From assembly GCF_004331685.1 (NCBI RefSeq), contig NZ_SJSM01000007.1:124001-188000 (forward strand): a DNA stretch of 64,000 bases. The letters run 5' to 3'. Within the stretch, counting starts at the first letter, position 1. Each line of letters opens with the position of its first letter. A program made the position numbers and the translations under genes. Source of the stretch: Pedobacter hiemivivus. Its GTDB lineage: Bacteria > Bacteroidota > Bacteroidia > Sphingobacteriales > Sphingobacteriaceae. Below, in pieces: positions 26,684-35,750 of the stretch. The notes under the pieces are model-generated. The model searched no databases, had not been told where the DNA came from, and saw nothing but the letters and a program-made list of their open reading frames with translations.

Positions 26684-29135
26684 AGCCGCCAGATTTAACT
26701 CTTTTTTCTTCTGCTTCTGAACTGCTTGAGCGCTTAGTTGCAGCTTTAATGTCTTTACTTCCGAATCGATAAGTGCAGGATAAACGAAATATCCGGCTTT
26801 CCCACCTTTCTTTGATTACATAATGTTGAGAAGGTATGGCGCTGGTGATTTTAGTTCCTTGTGTTTTAAATACATCATTTACAGCTAGCTTGATGTCCAT
26901 TTTCTTATCCATCAGCGATTTTTTAACTCCAAAATCTACATTGTATTGAGGATCTAATAATAGGGTTCCAGCGACTTGTTTAGATTCGTAGTTGCCAGAA
27001 AGTTCTACATTGGTAGTTGAGTTTAAAGTAATAGTTTGAGTCGTATTCAGGTGAAAGGCAATTTTCCCACTTTCATATGGGCTACCCAACAGATCTGGAG
27101 TTCTGTATTTATTGTAATACACATTCAGATTATTACTACTATTCCACCAATTGGTAATTTTTATTGGATAAGTGATATTCATGTTATATGAATCTTGAGT
27201 AGTGAGGTTTTCGTTGGATATAAAAATTGTTTTTTTGATTGTATCAGTTAATAAAACATTAGAAATTACATCTGTAGTGCGGCTGTAGCCAAATGTGATG
27301 TTTAAATTCTTTTTGTATGTGTAAGACACTTCGAAGGAATTGGTGTACTGAGGTTTTAAGAAAGGGTTTCCAAATCGGTAGGAGTATAAGTCAAGGTAAT
27401 CCACAAATGGATTAAGAGATTCATAATCTGGTCTATCTATTCTTCTACTGTATGAAAAACCCATATCATGATCTTTAGAAAGTGTTTGGTTTATAAAAAC
27501 ACTAGGAAATAGGTTGATATAATGTCTGCTTACAATCTTATTGTCTGTGATAGAGTTTCCTTTTGAATTGGTTTGTTCAGCTCTAAGTCCTAATTGTACC
27601 GATGTCGTTTTAAATTTCCTGGTCAGATTGCTATATACAGCATTAATATTTTCATCATATAGAAATTGATTACTCCGCTTGTTGTCGTTTATCCACTCGT
27701 TGTTCTCAAAGTTCTCGAATATGAAATTGTTGTCTGTTTTTACAAAGCTGGATTTTATACCTGCTTCTAGTTTCATTTTTTTATTGATGGGGTAGATGTA
27801 ATCCGCTTTTATTGCTTTAATATTTGTTTTGGTAGGTGTAGCATTTCTAAATAAATATGCAGGTTTTAGTGTTTGTCCCTGTGCGTCTAAGTACCGATTG
27901 TTGAAATTGTTATTTTCCATGCCTGTATAATTTGAGTAATCGGCATCGACGCTAATTTCTTGCCCCAGAGTATCAATTGTTCCTTTGTAATTCAGGTTGT
28001 AAGAGATACCAGTGTATTTGTAGTCATTTGGATTTTTTGCCACTACTGAGGAGTCTGTTTCTGAGGGCTGGTCGCCAATTAAGGTTAATACATCAGATGC
28101 GTTTTTACCATCGCTTTTATAGCCATTAAACGAAAAACCTATTGTGCTTTTGTCATTTATAAAGTAGTCAATGCCACCTTTATAGTTGATATTGTTTCTG
28201 ATTCTTAAATTGTAATTGGTTTGATCAAAATATGTTTTGTTAGTCGCTGTATTGTTAGTTCGCATAATGTCAGTACCACTATATCTCTTGTTGCGCCCGT
28301 AATAAAAGTTCCCGAAAACATTAAATTTTTTCTCCCGATGATTTAAGGTTAATCCACCACTAGCCTTGTAATATTTACCATATCCTAAGCCGGCATCTAC
28401 AGACCCGTTGGTGCCGTAGTTTTGGTTCTTTTTTAACTTGATGTTTATAATCCCTGAATTACCTGCAGCATCATATTTTGCCGAAGGGTTAGGAATCAAT
28501 TCAATAGATTGGATAGCGCTTCCTTCTGTGGTGCGCAATAGATTGGCCAATTGCTCTGAGGATAGATAGGTAGGCTTGCCGTCAAGCATAATGTTTACCC
28601 CTTGCTTGCCTTTAAGACTAACCTTTCCGTCTTTATCCACAGTTACACCAGGTAGTTTCTCCAAGATGTCAAGTGCAGAGTTACCAGTGGTTAGGGTGCT
28701 GTTTTCCACATTAATTACAGTCTTATCGATCATGCGCTCTATTAATGGCTTTTGTCTCAGAATTTCAACACCTTTTAGTTGTTTGCTATCCTGATTTAGT
28801 TGTGTAGCATCAAGCTTATGTGATTGATTTGTGGCTGTGATGGCATAAGGACCTTTATAAGCTTTTTTGTAGCCAACTACATAAATAGCGATCAAATAAG
28901 CACCCTGTTTGATGTTTGTTAATAAATAGTTGCCGCTGTCATTGCTTAGTGTTCCTTTTACTAATGTCGAATCCTTGGCATTTAATAGGCTAACAGAAGC
29001 ATATGGAAATGCGGCTTGCTTTTCATCCAGTACTTTGCCTGCTATTTCACCTGTAAGATTGATTCCTTGTGCATTTGCATTGCTTAAAGAAAAAAGAATA
29101 GTGAATAGGATGGTGAAGAGTATAATCGTTTTCAT
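26682..29135 (-). CDS. Outer-membrane beta-barrel protein, TonB-receptor-like
   Basis: This 817-residue protein has a signal peptide (about 1-22, ending ANAQ), a carboxypeptidase-regulatory-like beta-sandwich (about 30-110; AGKVLDEKQAAFPYASVSL), a plug-like domain (about 125-235; LDILEKLPGVTVDKDGKVSLKG, NIMLDGKPTYLS) and a long barrel of the OMP_b-brl_3 type. Homologues are common in Bacteroidota and are annotated as TonB-dependent or outer-membrane beta-barrel family proteins. No SusD partner or ligand clue is adjacent. A complex inverted repeat lies 21 bp upstream of the start. Confidence 0.88.
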   Translation of the reverse strand: MKTIILFTILFTILFSLSNANAQGINLTGEIAGKVLDEKQAAFPYASVSLLNAKDSTLVKGTLSNDSGNYLLTNIKQGAYLIAIYVVGYKKAYKGPYAITATNQSHKLDATQLNQDSKQLKGVEILRQKPLIERMIDKTVINVENSTLTTGNSALDILEKLPGVTVDKDGKVSLKGKQGVNIMLDGKPTYLSSEQLANLLRTTEGSAIQSIELIPNPSAKYDAAGNSGIINIKLKKNQNYGTNGSVDAGLGYGKYYKASGGLTLNHREKKFNVFGNFYYGRNKRYSGTDIMRTNNTATNKTYFDQTNYNLRIRNNINYKGGIDYFINDKSTIGFSFNGYKSDGKNASDVLTLIGDQPSETDSSVVAKNPNDYKYTGISYNLNYKGTIDTLGQEISVDADYSNYTGMENNNFNNRYLDAQGQTLKPAYLFRNATPTKTNIKAIKADYIYPINKKMKLEAGIKSSFVKTDNNFIFENFENNEWINDNKRSNQFLYDENINAVYSNLTRKFKTTSVQLGLRAEQTNSKGNSITDNKIVSRHYINLFPSVFINQTLSKDHDMGFSYSRRIDRPDYESLNPFVDYLDLYSYRFGNPFLKPQYTNSFEVSYTYKKNLNITFGYSRTTDVISNVLLTDTIKKTIFISNENLTTQDSYNMNITYPIKITNWWNSSNNLNVYYNKYRTPDLLGSPYESGKIAFHLNTTQTITLNSTTNVELSGNYESKQVAGTLLLDPQYNVDFGVKKSLMDKKMDIKLAVNDVFKTQGTKITSAIPSQHYVIKERWESRIFRLSCTYRFGSKDIKAATKRSSSSEAEEKRVKSGG

Positions 29136-29155
29136 AACTAGCGGATTTGTGTTGT

Positions 29156-29197
29156 CGGATTGTCTTAATCAGACATTATTAAGACATAATTAATCCG
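29156..29197. promoter_or_regulatory. Nested inverted repeat upstream of the barrel gene (operator or leader structure)
   Basis: TGTCTTAAT (29161-29169) pairs perfectly with ATTAAGACA (29178-29186) around 8 nt, and the outer CGGATT (29156-29161) pairs with AATCCG (29192-29197). It lies 21-62 bp upstream of the minus-strand gene start, the expected place for a regulator site or 5' leader structure. Confidence 0.5.
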
Positions 29198-29303
29198 AAT
29201 ACGTTGCAGTAGTTACAGGAAAATAGACAAACGTTAAGAAATGAACGACGAGCTAGCTCATTACTTCGACGAAATGGAGGGTATCGTGCCTAATTTTTGA
29301 GAC

Positions 29304-29338
29304 AAAAAAAAGCTACCCCTTGTGGAGGTAGCTTTTTT
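29304..29338. terminator. Intrinsic terminator of sucC
   Basis: A 12-bp stem (29306-29317 with 29327-29338) around a 9-nt loop has runs of A on one side and T on the other. It begins 29 bp past the sucC stop on the minus strand and is symmetrical enough to work both ways. Confidence 0.85.
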
Positions 29339-29366
29339 AATATGATTATGGTAAAAAAGCGTTGTA

Positions 29367-30560
29367 TTAGTTTGCTAATACTTTAGTTACTAAGTCAGAA
29401 GCATCTTGCAGTGCGATAGCTGAGTAAACTTTCAATCCTGATTCATCGATCAGTTTTTTAGCTTCTACAGCATTTGTGCCTTGTAGACGGCAGATGATAG
29501 GAACAGGAACATCACCGATTTCATTGTAAGCATCAATAACGCCTTGTGCAACACGGTCACAACGTACAATACCACCAAAGATGTTAATTAAGATGGCTTT
29601 TACATTTGGATCCTTAAGGATAATGTTAAAACCAGCTTTAACAGTTTGTGCATTTGCAGTTCCACCTACATCAAGGAAGTTAGCAGGCTCACCACCAGCA
29701 ATTTTAATGATGTCCATAGTCGCCATAGCTAAACCAGCACCATTAACCATACAACCAACGTTACCGTCAAGTTTTACATAGTTAAGGTTTGATTCACTTG
29801 CTTCTACGTCAGTAGGATCTTCTTCCAATTTATCACGCATTGCTGCATAATTTGGGTGACGGAACAAAGCGTTCTCATCTAAATCTACTTTAGCATCAAC
29901 AGCGATGATTTTATCATCAGATGTTTTTAATACAGGGTTGATTTCAAACATAGCAGAATCAGTGCTGTCGTATGCTTTATAAAGAGCGGTAACAAATTTC
30001 ACCATTTCTTTATGTGCGCCACCGCTCAAACCTAAGTTGAAAGCGATTTTACGTGCCTGAAATCCTTGTAAACCAACTTTAGGGTCGATTTCTTCTTTGA
30101 AGATCAAGTGTGGAGTGTGTTCAGCAACCTCTTCAATGTCCATTCCACCTTCGGTAGAGTACATGATGATGTTTCTTCCGGTTGAACGGTTTAACAACAC
30201 ACTAACATAAAATTCTTTGGTTTCTGAAGCTCCTGGATAGTAAACATCCTGTGCAACTAAAATTTTGTTAACCTTCTTTCCTTCAGGACCGGTCTGTGGG
30301 GTTACCAATTGCATACCTAAAATAGCGGTAGCTCTTTCTCTAACCTCATCCAGGTTTTTGGCTAATTTTACGCCTCCACCTTTACCGCGTCCACCAGCGT
30401 GGATTTGAGCTTTAATCACAACCCAGTCAGAATTGTAATCGGTTTTCATTTTTTTAGCAGCTTCTACAGCCTGCTCTACCGTGTCGGCTACTACACCTTC
30501 TTGTACGGCTACTCCAAAACTTTTAAGTATTTCTTTACCTTGATATTCGTGGATATTCAT
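29367..30560 (-). CDS. sucC: Succinyl-CoA synthetase beta subunit (ADP-forming)
   Basis: SucC (397 residues) forms, with SucD, the TCA-cycle enzyme that converts succinyl-CoA to succinate with nucleotide phosphorylation. It has the [17 protein letters not shown] start, the ATP-grasp segment [19 protein letters not shown] and the C-terminal [17 protein letters not shown] motif. sucD is not adjacent, which is common in Bacteroidota. It has its own promoter at 30580-30611 and terminator at 29304-29338, so it is probably monocistronic. Confidence 0.97.
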   Translation of the reverse strand: MNIHEYQGKEILKSFGVAVQEGVVADTVEQAVEAAKKMKTDYNSDWVVIKAQIHAGGRGKGGGVKLAKNLDEVRERATAILGMQLVTPQTGPEGKKVNKILVAQDVYYPGASETKEFYVSVLLNRSTGRNIIMYSTEGGMDIEEVAEHTPHLIFKEEIDPKVGLQGFQARKIAFNLGLSGGAHKEMVKFVTALYKAYDSTDSAMFEINPVLKTSDDKIIAVDAKVDLDENALFRHPNYAAMRDKLEEDPTDVEASESNLNYVKLDGNVGCMVNGAGLAMATMDIIKIAGGEPANFLDVGGTANAQTVKAGFNIILKDPNVKAILINIFGGIVRCDRVAQGVIDAYNEIGDVPVPIICRLQGTNAVEAKKLIDESGLKVYSAIALQDASDLVTKVLAN

Positions 30561-30579
30561 TATGCTGAAAAAATTTGTT

Positions 30580-30611
30580 CAAATCTACAACTTCAAAAGC
30601 TTTATAACAAA
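30580..30611 (-). promoter_or_regulatory. Promoter of sucC
   Basis: On the minus strand TTTG (30611-30608) and TAGATTTG (30587-30580) are 20 nt apart, matching the Bacteroidota consensus. The box ends 19 nt before the sucC ATG, and the -33 element overlaps the last codons of the ferritin-like gene. Confidence 0.75.
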
Positions 30612-31357
30612 TGACTGTAGGTATTTTCAGTGTTTATATTTTCAGTTTCAGGTTTAAGTTTTTTAATGGTCTTTTTAAACTTGAGTTTCATCTTTAACCA
30701 ATAATTGCTGAAATTGACCTGGCCTGCCTTAAATAACCTCTTGTGGGCAAACCAAACTACAAGGGTAGTCGAAAAATAGAAAACCGTGTAAAAGTAATAG
30801 GAGATTGTTCTCATAAATAGGTTTTTATGATTGTACCGTAGACTTAGACGCTCAATCTGAAAAGTAATATGTGCAGCTTCATCAATTAAGATGTCGGTGC
30901 ATATCTGTTTAAGTAATCTACATTCTGTAGCATCTTTTAAGCATTGATAAAATATTTGTGCAGTACTTTCTACAGTAATTACGGCAATCGTCCAGAATTC
31001 CATGTGTGTATTTAGGCCCCTCATTTTTCTAAATAAGCTGTCACCCCAATCTTTCTTAATCCGCTGTTCACCTATAAGATCGATATACTGGCCCAGGTTA
31101 TTGCCATGTTTTTGCTCCTCCTTGATGAATAACCTTATGGCATCAGTATAATGAGGGTCATTAAGTTCTTTTGCATGCTTTGTTGCTGCATTTATCAGGT
31201 TGGTTCCTTCTGATGTCTCACCGAGTTGCCAGGCTTGTAAAGATGCTAAGATGTTGTTTTTCTCTATTCTTGTTAAAGTTGGACTTATACTCCAATCTAT
31301 CCTTTGTTTTTTAAGATTTTGAGTAAAATAATTTATCCAGTACATGGAATTATGCAT
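30602..31357 (-). CDS. Ferritin-like fold protein
   Basis: The 251-residue protein is mostly helical. It has two ExxH-type motifs, FIKEEQKHG (about residues 73-81) and LIDEAAHI (about 150-157), that would form a di-iron site in a ferritin-like four-helix bundle; a hydrophobic segment (about 185-205) follows. A role is not known. Similar proteins occur beside DUF4173-type membrane proteins, as here (11 bp gap). The cluster order is membrane protein, winged helix regulator, DUF4173 protein, this gene. Confidence 0.65.
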   Translation of the reverse strand: MHNSMYWINYFTQNLKKQRIDWSISPTLTRIEKNNILASLQAWQLGETSEGTNLINAATKHAKELNDPHYTDAIRLFIKEEQKHGNNLGQYIDLIGEQRIKKDWGDSLFRKMRGLNTHMEFWTIAVITVESTAQIFYQCLKDATECRLLKQICTDILIDEAAHITFQIERLSLRYNHKNLFMRTISYYFYTVFYFSTTLVVWFAHKRLFKAGQVNFSNYWLKMKLKFKKTIKKLKPETENINTENTYSHLL

Positions 31358-31368
31358 AGCTCCAGGGT

Positions 31369-32943
31369 TTAAGGTTGTAACCGGTTTTTAATTAAGTATT
31401 GATGTGTTTGCCAATCGCGGTAGTTCCAGGAAAGCCAGGTCGTCTTCTGGTACCTTTCAGCGAAGTAACCGATTCGGCGATCAAGTCGTCTTTGAAATTT
31501 GTCATTTTGTGTAAGCAATACAGCCTTTGGACTTTTTAGATCCGGGATCGAAGTAGCGTATAGGTTAGACCTGTTTTTATCTAAAATTGGCAGTGTTTTA
31601 TCTGATAATGAAAACAAGTAGTCAAGATCGATACCAGAAGAGCTTGTATGATTGATATTGTATTTTGCAATGAGTACATCCCAGTTTATAGTGCTAAAAA
31701 CGAGTAACAAGGCAAACCATATGTGTCCATTGATCTTAAAGAGGTAGAAAAGTGTTTTTTGTTTGGCAACTTTAATGTAGACTGTGGTTAGTCCAATTAT
31801 ACAAAGTATAGCAAATACCAATACACCAATTCTTTTATGCGTTAAACCTTGATATTCGATATAATAACCATCACGGATAAATACGGAGATGATGAGGATG
31901 AAATTCTGGATCATCCAGGCGAAAGCCAGGACTTTTAAAGTTTTGCTTTTGCTGTAAAAATTTAGGTTTCCTCTAAAAAAATAAAGAATTACCGCCATTG
32001 CCATGATAATACTGAAAATTAACGCATTAGTTCCCTGATGTAAATCTGCAGAAAAGTTACCTGAAGGTTTATAACCGAGCCATAATGTGGTAATATCAAT
32101 TAGGTTTACGGATAGCAATAAAAGATTTAAAGCTACAAATGAAATGATGCCCGTGATGTATTCAGTTTTAAGCGCTAGTTTTTTAGTTAACAAATTAGGG
32201 CTGAATATCTGAATCATTTCACGCCATATTGTATGACGATTGGGGTCTTTTCTGATCCTATCTAATTTTTCCGTGCATTTTGATTCGGCTTTTTCCAAAT
32301 TATGATTGAAAAAAGTAAAGACTAAACCACCAGTTACTATCGCTCCAAGACAGAAGTGTAGAAAGCGAACTAGCGTGATGTCTTTGAAAAAGAAACTAAA
32401 GATGTTACCTAGGAAGTTGGATATATTTAAGACGAAGGTATCCACGTAATGTGCAAAAACTTCATTTGCCACCATGTAAATAACGGTGAAAAACGTGACT
32501 ATTATTATTGGAATGAAAACATATTTGGCAAATTTTAAAATCGGTTTCAGATTAAATTTACCAATACTAACTGTCGCTAAACTTTGAATAAAGTTAAATG
32601 GTAGCGTAATAAATTGCAAAGCGGTCGCAATAACGGCGGTAAATACAGTTCTGATTTGGGGGTAGTGGCTAAAACCGACGAACAAAATTAAGCTGATGTA
32701 ATAAGTGACAATTGTCAAATCAGAATTGTTAATAACCACTAAAATTGCCGCTAACAGATGTGCGGTTGCATAGATCTTAAACTTGTAGCTTTTGGTAATA
32801 TCCTTATTGAAATAGGTGATGGTAAGGATGTAGAGGCTATAAATTAAAAGATTCAATGCTAATCTTTCTGTCCAAAACAGATAGTTGAACAGTAATCCCC
32901 CAAAAAAGGTTGATAGGACTAAGAAGTTAGATTTATTTTTCAT
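31369..32943 (-). CDS. DUF4173-like multi-pass membrane protein
   Basis: This 524-residue protein has about 12-13 hydrophobic segments and a soluble C-terminal tail (about 430-524) with the tryptophan- and tyrosine-rich ending TTWLSWNYRDWQTHQYLIKN. Length and layout fit the DUF4153/DUF4173 family of uncharacterised membrane proteins. It lies 140 bp after the winged-helix regulator gene and 11 bp before the ferritin-like gene on the same strand. Confidence 0.72.
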   Translation of the reverse strand: MKNKSNFLVLSTFFGGLLFNYLFWTERLALNLLIYSLYILTITYFNKDITKSYKFKIYATAHLLAAILVVINNSDLTIVTYYISLILFVGFSHYPQIRTVFTAVIATALQFITLPFNFIQSLATVSIGKFNLKPILKFAKYVFIPIIIVTFFTVIYMVANEVFAHYVDTFVLNISNFLGNIFSFFFKDITLVRFLHFCLGAIVTGGLVFTFFNHNLEKAESKCTEKLDRIRKDPNRHTIWREMIQIFSPNLLTKKLALKTEYITGIISFVALNLLLLSVNLIDITTLWLGYKPSGNFSADLHQGTNALIFSIIMAMAVILYFFRGNLNFYSKSKTLKVLAFAWMIQNFILIISVFIRDGYYIEYQGLTHKRIGVLVFAILCIIGLTTVYIKVAKQKTLFYLFKINGHIWFALLLVFSTINWDVLIAKYNINHTSSSGIDLDYLFSLSDKTLPILDKNRSNLYATSIPDLKSPKAVLLTQNDKFQRRLDRRIGYFAERYQKTTWLSWNYRDWQTHQYLIKNRLQP

Positions 32944-33083
32944 CAGAATATAATTTGATTTTTAATGGTTATGAAGCTATCATGAGTAATATTTGTTGCT
33001 GTTTGCGAGAGTTTACTCATGATGGTTTCATTTTATTTAGTTATAGAAAGTGCTTTGTGTTTCAAAGTGTGAGTGTAAAAAAA

Positions 33084-33380
33084 TTAGATGCCCTTAATCA
33101 TTTTCTCTAAAGCATCTAAATGCGCTTTAAATGCATGTCTGCCAAGCTCTGTAATGATATATGTTGTGTTTGTTTTTTTTCCTATAAATGATTTTTGAAC
33201 TTTTAAGTATTCCGCCTGCTCCAAGGTGTTCAAATGGGAGGCAAGGTTGCCATCAGTTAGCTCCAGTAATTGTTTTAGTTCATTAAAACTAATGCTGTCA
33301 TTAACTATTAGTATCGACATTACGCCCAGTCTGATCCGGCTGTCGAATATCTTATTAAGCGCTTCTATAGGGTTTTTCAT
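33084..33380 (-). CDS. Winged-helix transcriptional regulator (HTH_34 type)
   Basis: This is a 98-residue single-domain regulator: LGVMSILIVNDSISFNELKQLLELTDGNLASHLNTLEQAEYLKVQKSF is a MarR/ArsR-like winged helix, with the wing in KKTNTTYIITELGRHAF. Proteins of this type are usually next to a membrane protein they control. Its start overlaps the stop of the upstream membrane-protein gene by one base, so the two are translated together; autoregulation of this operon is the likely role. Confidence 0.85.
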   Translation of the reverse strand: MKNPIEALNKIFDSRIRLGVMSILIVNDSISFNELKQLLELTDGNLASHLNTLEQAEYLKVQKSFIGKKTNTTYIITELGRHAFKAHLDALEKMIKGI

Positions 33381-34009
33381 TAATTCCCCCTTTCATATTT
33401 AAAATACATCAACATACCGTAAAAGATATGAAGAACACCAAAACCAATAGCCCAGAAATAAAGGCCATAGCCGATATAAAACATAGCGATCAATCCAAGG
33501 ATAATTTCACAGAAGCCTAAAAAACGAATATCCGTATAAGTGTATTTACTGGCGTTAATTAAGGCTAATCCGTAAAAAACTAAGCAAGAAGGTGCAATTA
33601 ATCCGTAGGTACCAGGGTGAACAAGAAGTAAGGCGATAATAAACAGGCCGCCCGAAACTAAGGGGATAGCCAAGTTTAGCAATAGATTTTTTGTGGTTCT
33701 GTCCCAAAATGGGAGTTTCTTTTTTCTGCTCTGTCTAAAGGTGAGTAATAAACCACCGATCAATGCAACAAGTAAAACACCAAAGCCAATTTTAAGGAGG
33801 TTAAATTCCAGATCCAGTTCCGTATAACTATATTCATTAGTAGCGTTTATAAAATTCGCTATCTCCAGATGGGCAAGATAAGCACCAACTAAGGCTGTAA
33901 AACCAGCAAAAACACCTGATAATCCGCTTAAAGAAATAAATCTGGACGAACGATCCATCAACTTTTTGATATCGTTCAATGCACTGAGTTGTTCTTCCTG
34001 GTTGTTCAT
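33380..34009 (-). CDS. Integral membrane protein of unknown function
   Basis: The 209-residue protein begins with a short soluble segment (LSALNDIKKLMDRSSRF) followed by six hydrophobic helices. Homologues sit upstream of small winged-helix regulators of the kind encoded next (1-bp overlap). No catalytic motif is visible. It is the first gene of the minus-strand cluster and has a good promoter at 34030-34060. Confidence 0.75.
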   Translation of the reverse strand: MNNQEEQLSALNDIKKLMDRSSRFISLSGLSGVFAGFTALVGAYLAHLEIANFINATNEYSYTELDLEFNLLKIGFGVLLVALIGGLLLTFRQSRKKKLPFWDRTTKNLLLNLAIPLVSGGLFIIALLLVHPGTYGLIAPSCLVFYGLALINASKYTYTDIRFLGFCEIILGLIAMFYIGYGLYFWAIGFGVLHIFYGMLMYFKYERGN

Positions 34010-34029
34010 TTTAAAAGTACTTTGTAATT

Positions 34030-34060
34030 CAAAGTTAGTTTATATTGGTTATATTCCAAA
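34030..34060 (-). promoter_or_regulatory. Promoter of the membrane protein/regulator/DUF4173 cluster
   Basis: On the minus strand TTTG (34060-34057) and TAACTTTG (34037-34030) are 19 nt apart. The box ends 20 nt before the first gene's ATG. Confidence 0.72.
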
Positions 34061-34116
34061 TAATATTTAAGATTATTTGTTCTGGCATATTTGTTTAACC
34101 TTGCGTGATGTTTTTG

Positions 34117-34124
34117 TAAGTTTG
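34117..34124 (+). promoter_or_regulatory. -7 element of the LolD-like operon, 5 nt from the start codon
   Basis: TAAGTTTG matches TAnnTTTG and ends 5 nt before ATG 34130. A TTG at 34091-34093 is 23 nt upstream, a little too distant for a typical -33 element. Confidence 0.5.
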
Positions 34125-34129
34125 CATCT

Positions 34130-34780
34130 ATGCTAAAAGCCACAGGTATAAAAAAAGCTTACGGAAACCTGCCTATATTAAAAGGTGTGGATTTTGAAGT
34201 GTCAAAAGGTGAGATTGTAAGTATTATAGGGGCCTCAGGAGCAGGTAAAAGCACGCTTTTACATATTCTTGGAACCTTAGATAAGCCTGATCATGGAGAA
34301 GTAGAGTTGAAAGGAACAACGGTGAGCAAGCTTTCGGGCGAGTTGCTTAGCGTTTTTCGGAATCGTAATATAGGTTTCGTCTTCCAGTTTCACCACTTGT
34401 TACCAGAGTTTACGGCGCTTGAAAATATCTGTATTCCGGCTTTTATAGCCAAAACAGCAAAGAAACAAGCCGAGCACCGCGCTATGGAATTGCTTGAGCT
34501 GTTGGGATTAAAAGATAGGGCAGATCATAAGCCAAATCAAATGTCTGGGGGCGAGCAGCAACGTATTGCAGTCGCAAGAGCATTAATCAATAACCCTGCT
34601 ATCATCCTTGCCGATGAGCCTTCCGGCAATTTAGATTCTGCAAATGCTAACGCTTTGCATGAGTTCTTTATCACCCTTCGTGATAATTTTCAACAAACAT
34701 TTGTTATAGTAACGCACAATGAAGACCTGGCAAAAATAAGCGACAGGGTTGTGACCATGAAAGATGGCTTAATTATATGA
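34130..34780 (+). CDS. LolD-like ABC transporter ATP-binding protein
   Basis: This 216-residue ATPase has Walker [10 protein letters not shown] (about 35-43), the Q-loop [17 protein letters not shown], signature [15 protein letters not shown] and Walker [14 protein letters not shown]. It is closest in pattern to LolD/MacB-type ATPases used in lipoprotein release or small-molecule export. No permease gene (LolC/E) is adjacent, so its partner is elsewhere. Its stop overlaps the next gene by 4 bp (ATGA). Confidence 0.9.
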   Translation: MLKATGIKKAYGNLPILKGVDFEVSKGEIVSIIGASGAGKSTLLHILGTLDKPDHGEVELKGTTVSKLSGELLSVFRNRNIGFVFQFHHLLPEFTALENICIPAFIAKTAKKQAEHRAMELLELLGLKDRADHKPNQMSGGEQQRIAVARALINNPAIILADEPSGNLDSANANALHEFFITLRDNFQQTFVIVTHNEDLAKISDRVVTMKDGLII

Positions 34781-35100
34781 GGATATTAATCACAGGCGGG
34801 AAGTCGGCCCAAGCTTTAAAACAAGCTAAACAGTTTACTTCAGACACTATCATACTTGCCGATTATGGCGATATGCCAAGTTTTCCATCGGCAACTTATA
34901 AATTCCTTTCCCTTGGCGAACGGAATGACGACATCATTGCACATAACTTGTTAAATCATTGTTTAAATGAAGGCGCAGATGCCATATTGGCCTTGAATGA
35001 TTTTGAAATAGAAGAATTACTAAAGTCAAGCGTGTTGTTTAAGGAATTTAATATCGATATCCTGAAGCTAACTGATACAAACAAATCGACAGCATTATAA
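34777..35100 (+). CDS. Small protein with Rossmann-like N-terminus, unknown function
   Basis: I do not recognise this 107-residue protein as a named family. The opening [20 protein letters not shown] and [13 protein letters not shown] resemble the first strand-turn-helix of the pre-ATP-grasp fold found at the N-terminus of carbamoyl-phosphate-synthase-like ligases, but the ATP-grasp domain itself is absent. It overlaps the LolD-like gene by 4 bp and the HAD-like gene by 1 bp, so all three are tightly coupled. Confidence 0.6.
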   Translation: MRILITGGKSAQALKQAKQFTSDTIILADYGDMPSFPSATYKFLSLGERNDDIIAHNLLNHCLNEGADAILALNDFEIEELLKSSVLFKEFNIDILKLTDTNKSTAL

Positions 35101-35708
35101 TGATTTTTGAAAAATACCTACAAGAAAAGGATTCCTTTTTCTTTGAATTAGACAATGTAATCTTCCCTGAGAAAGATTACTTCTTGCAAGTGTACTACCT
35201 CTTTGCTCAGTTTATGGAGTATGGAGAACAGCTTAATGCAGCAGATGTGCTTAAGTATATGCAGGAAACTTATGAGAAAGCTGGTGCTGATGATATTTTT
35301 GCCAAAACGGCGGAGAAGTTCAATATACCCGAAAAATACAAGATTAATTTTGATATGCTGTTGCATAGCGCACGCCTGCCGCTTAAATTATTGATCTACA
35401 ATGAAGTTCTGAATTTCTTGCAATCTATCGTTTTAGAACGCAAACAAATATTTCTATTGGTAAGTGGAAATCCGGCTACTCAACTCAATAAAATTAAACA
35501 AACTGAGTGGAATGGGCTTGAAAAATATCTTACTGTTTTTTTTACAGAAGAATTTGAACCTGAGCAGGATGCACTGAAATTGATCATAGAAAAGCAGGAG
35601 TTAAAAAAAGAAAGGGTACTGTTAATCGGAAATTCCAAATTTGCAAAAAGTAGCGCTTTGAAGTATAAAATGGATTATTTGGATGTAAATGAACTATTTA
35701 AGGTTTAA
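35100..35708 (+). CDS. HAD-like protein with degenerate catalytic motifs
   Basis: The 202-residue protein keeps the HAD layout but not its catalytic acids. Motif I, usually DxD, reads FELDNVIF with Glu in the nucleophile position; motif II is LLVSGNP with the Ser; the lysine of motif III may be Lys161 or nearby; motif IV reads IGNSKFAKSSA where GD(S)xxD is expected. It is therefore probably not a phosphatase and may bind a ligand or partner. It is the last gene of the LolD-like operon (1-bp overlap). Confidence 0.7.
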   Translation: MIFEKYLQEKDSFFFELDNVIFPEKDYFLQVYYLFAQFMEYGEQLNAADVLKYMQETYEKAGADDIFAKTAEKFNIPEKYKINFDMLLHSARLPLKLLIYNEVLNFLQSIVLERKQIFLLVSGNPATQLNKIKQTEWNGLEKYLTVFFTEEFEPEQDALKLIIEKQELKKERVLLIGNSKFAKSSALKYKMDYLDVNELFKV

Positions 35709-35709
35709 T

Positions 35710-35717
35710 TACGTTTG
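35710..35717 (+). promoter_or_regulatory. -7 element of the S41 peptidase gene
   Basis: TACGTTTG matches TAnnTTTG and ends 33 nt before the ATG at 35751. The only TTTG upstream (35678-35681) is 28 nt away, too far for a -33 element. Confidence 0.4.
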
Positions 35718-35750
35718 TAATAAGTCGTATATTTAACTAAAATATTTCAA

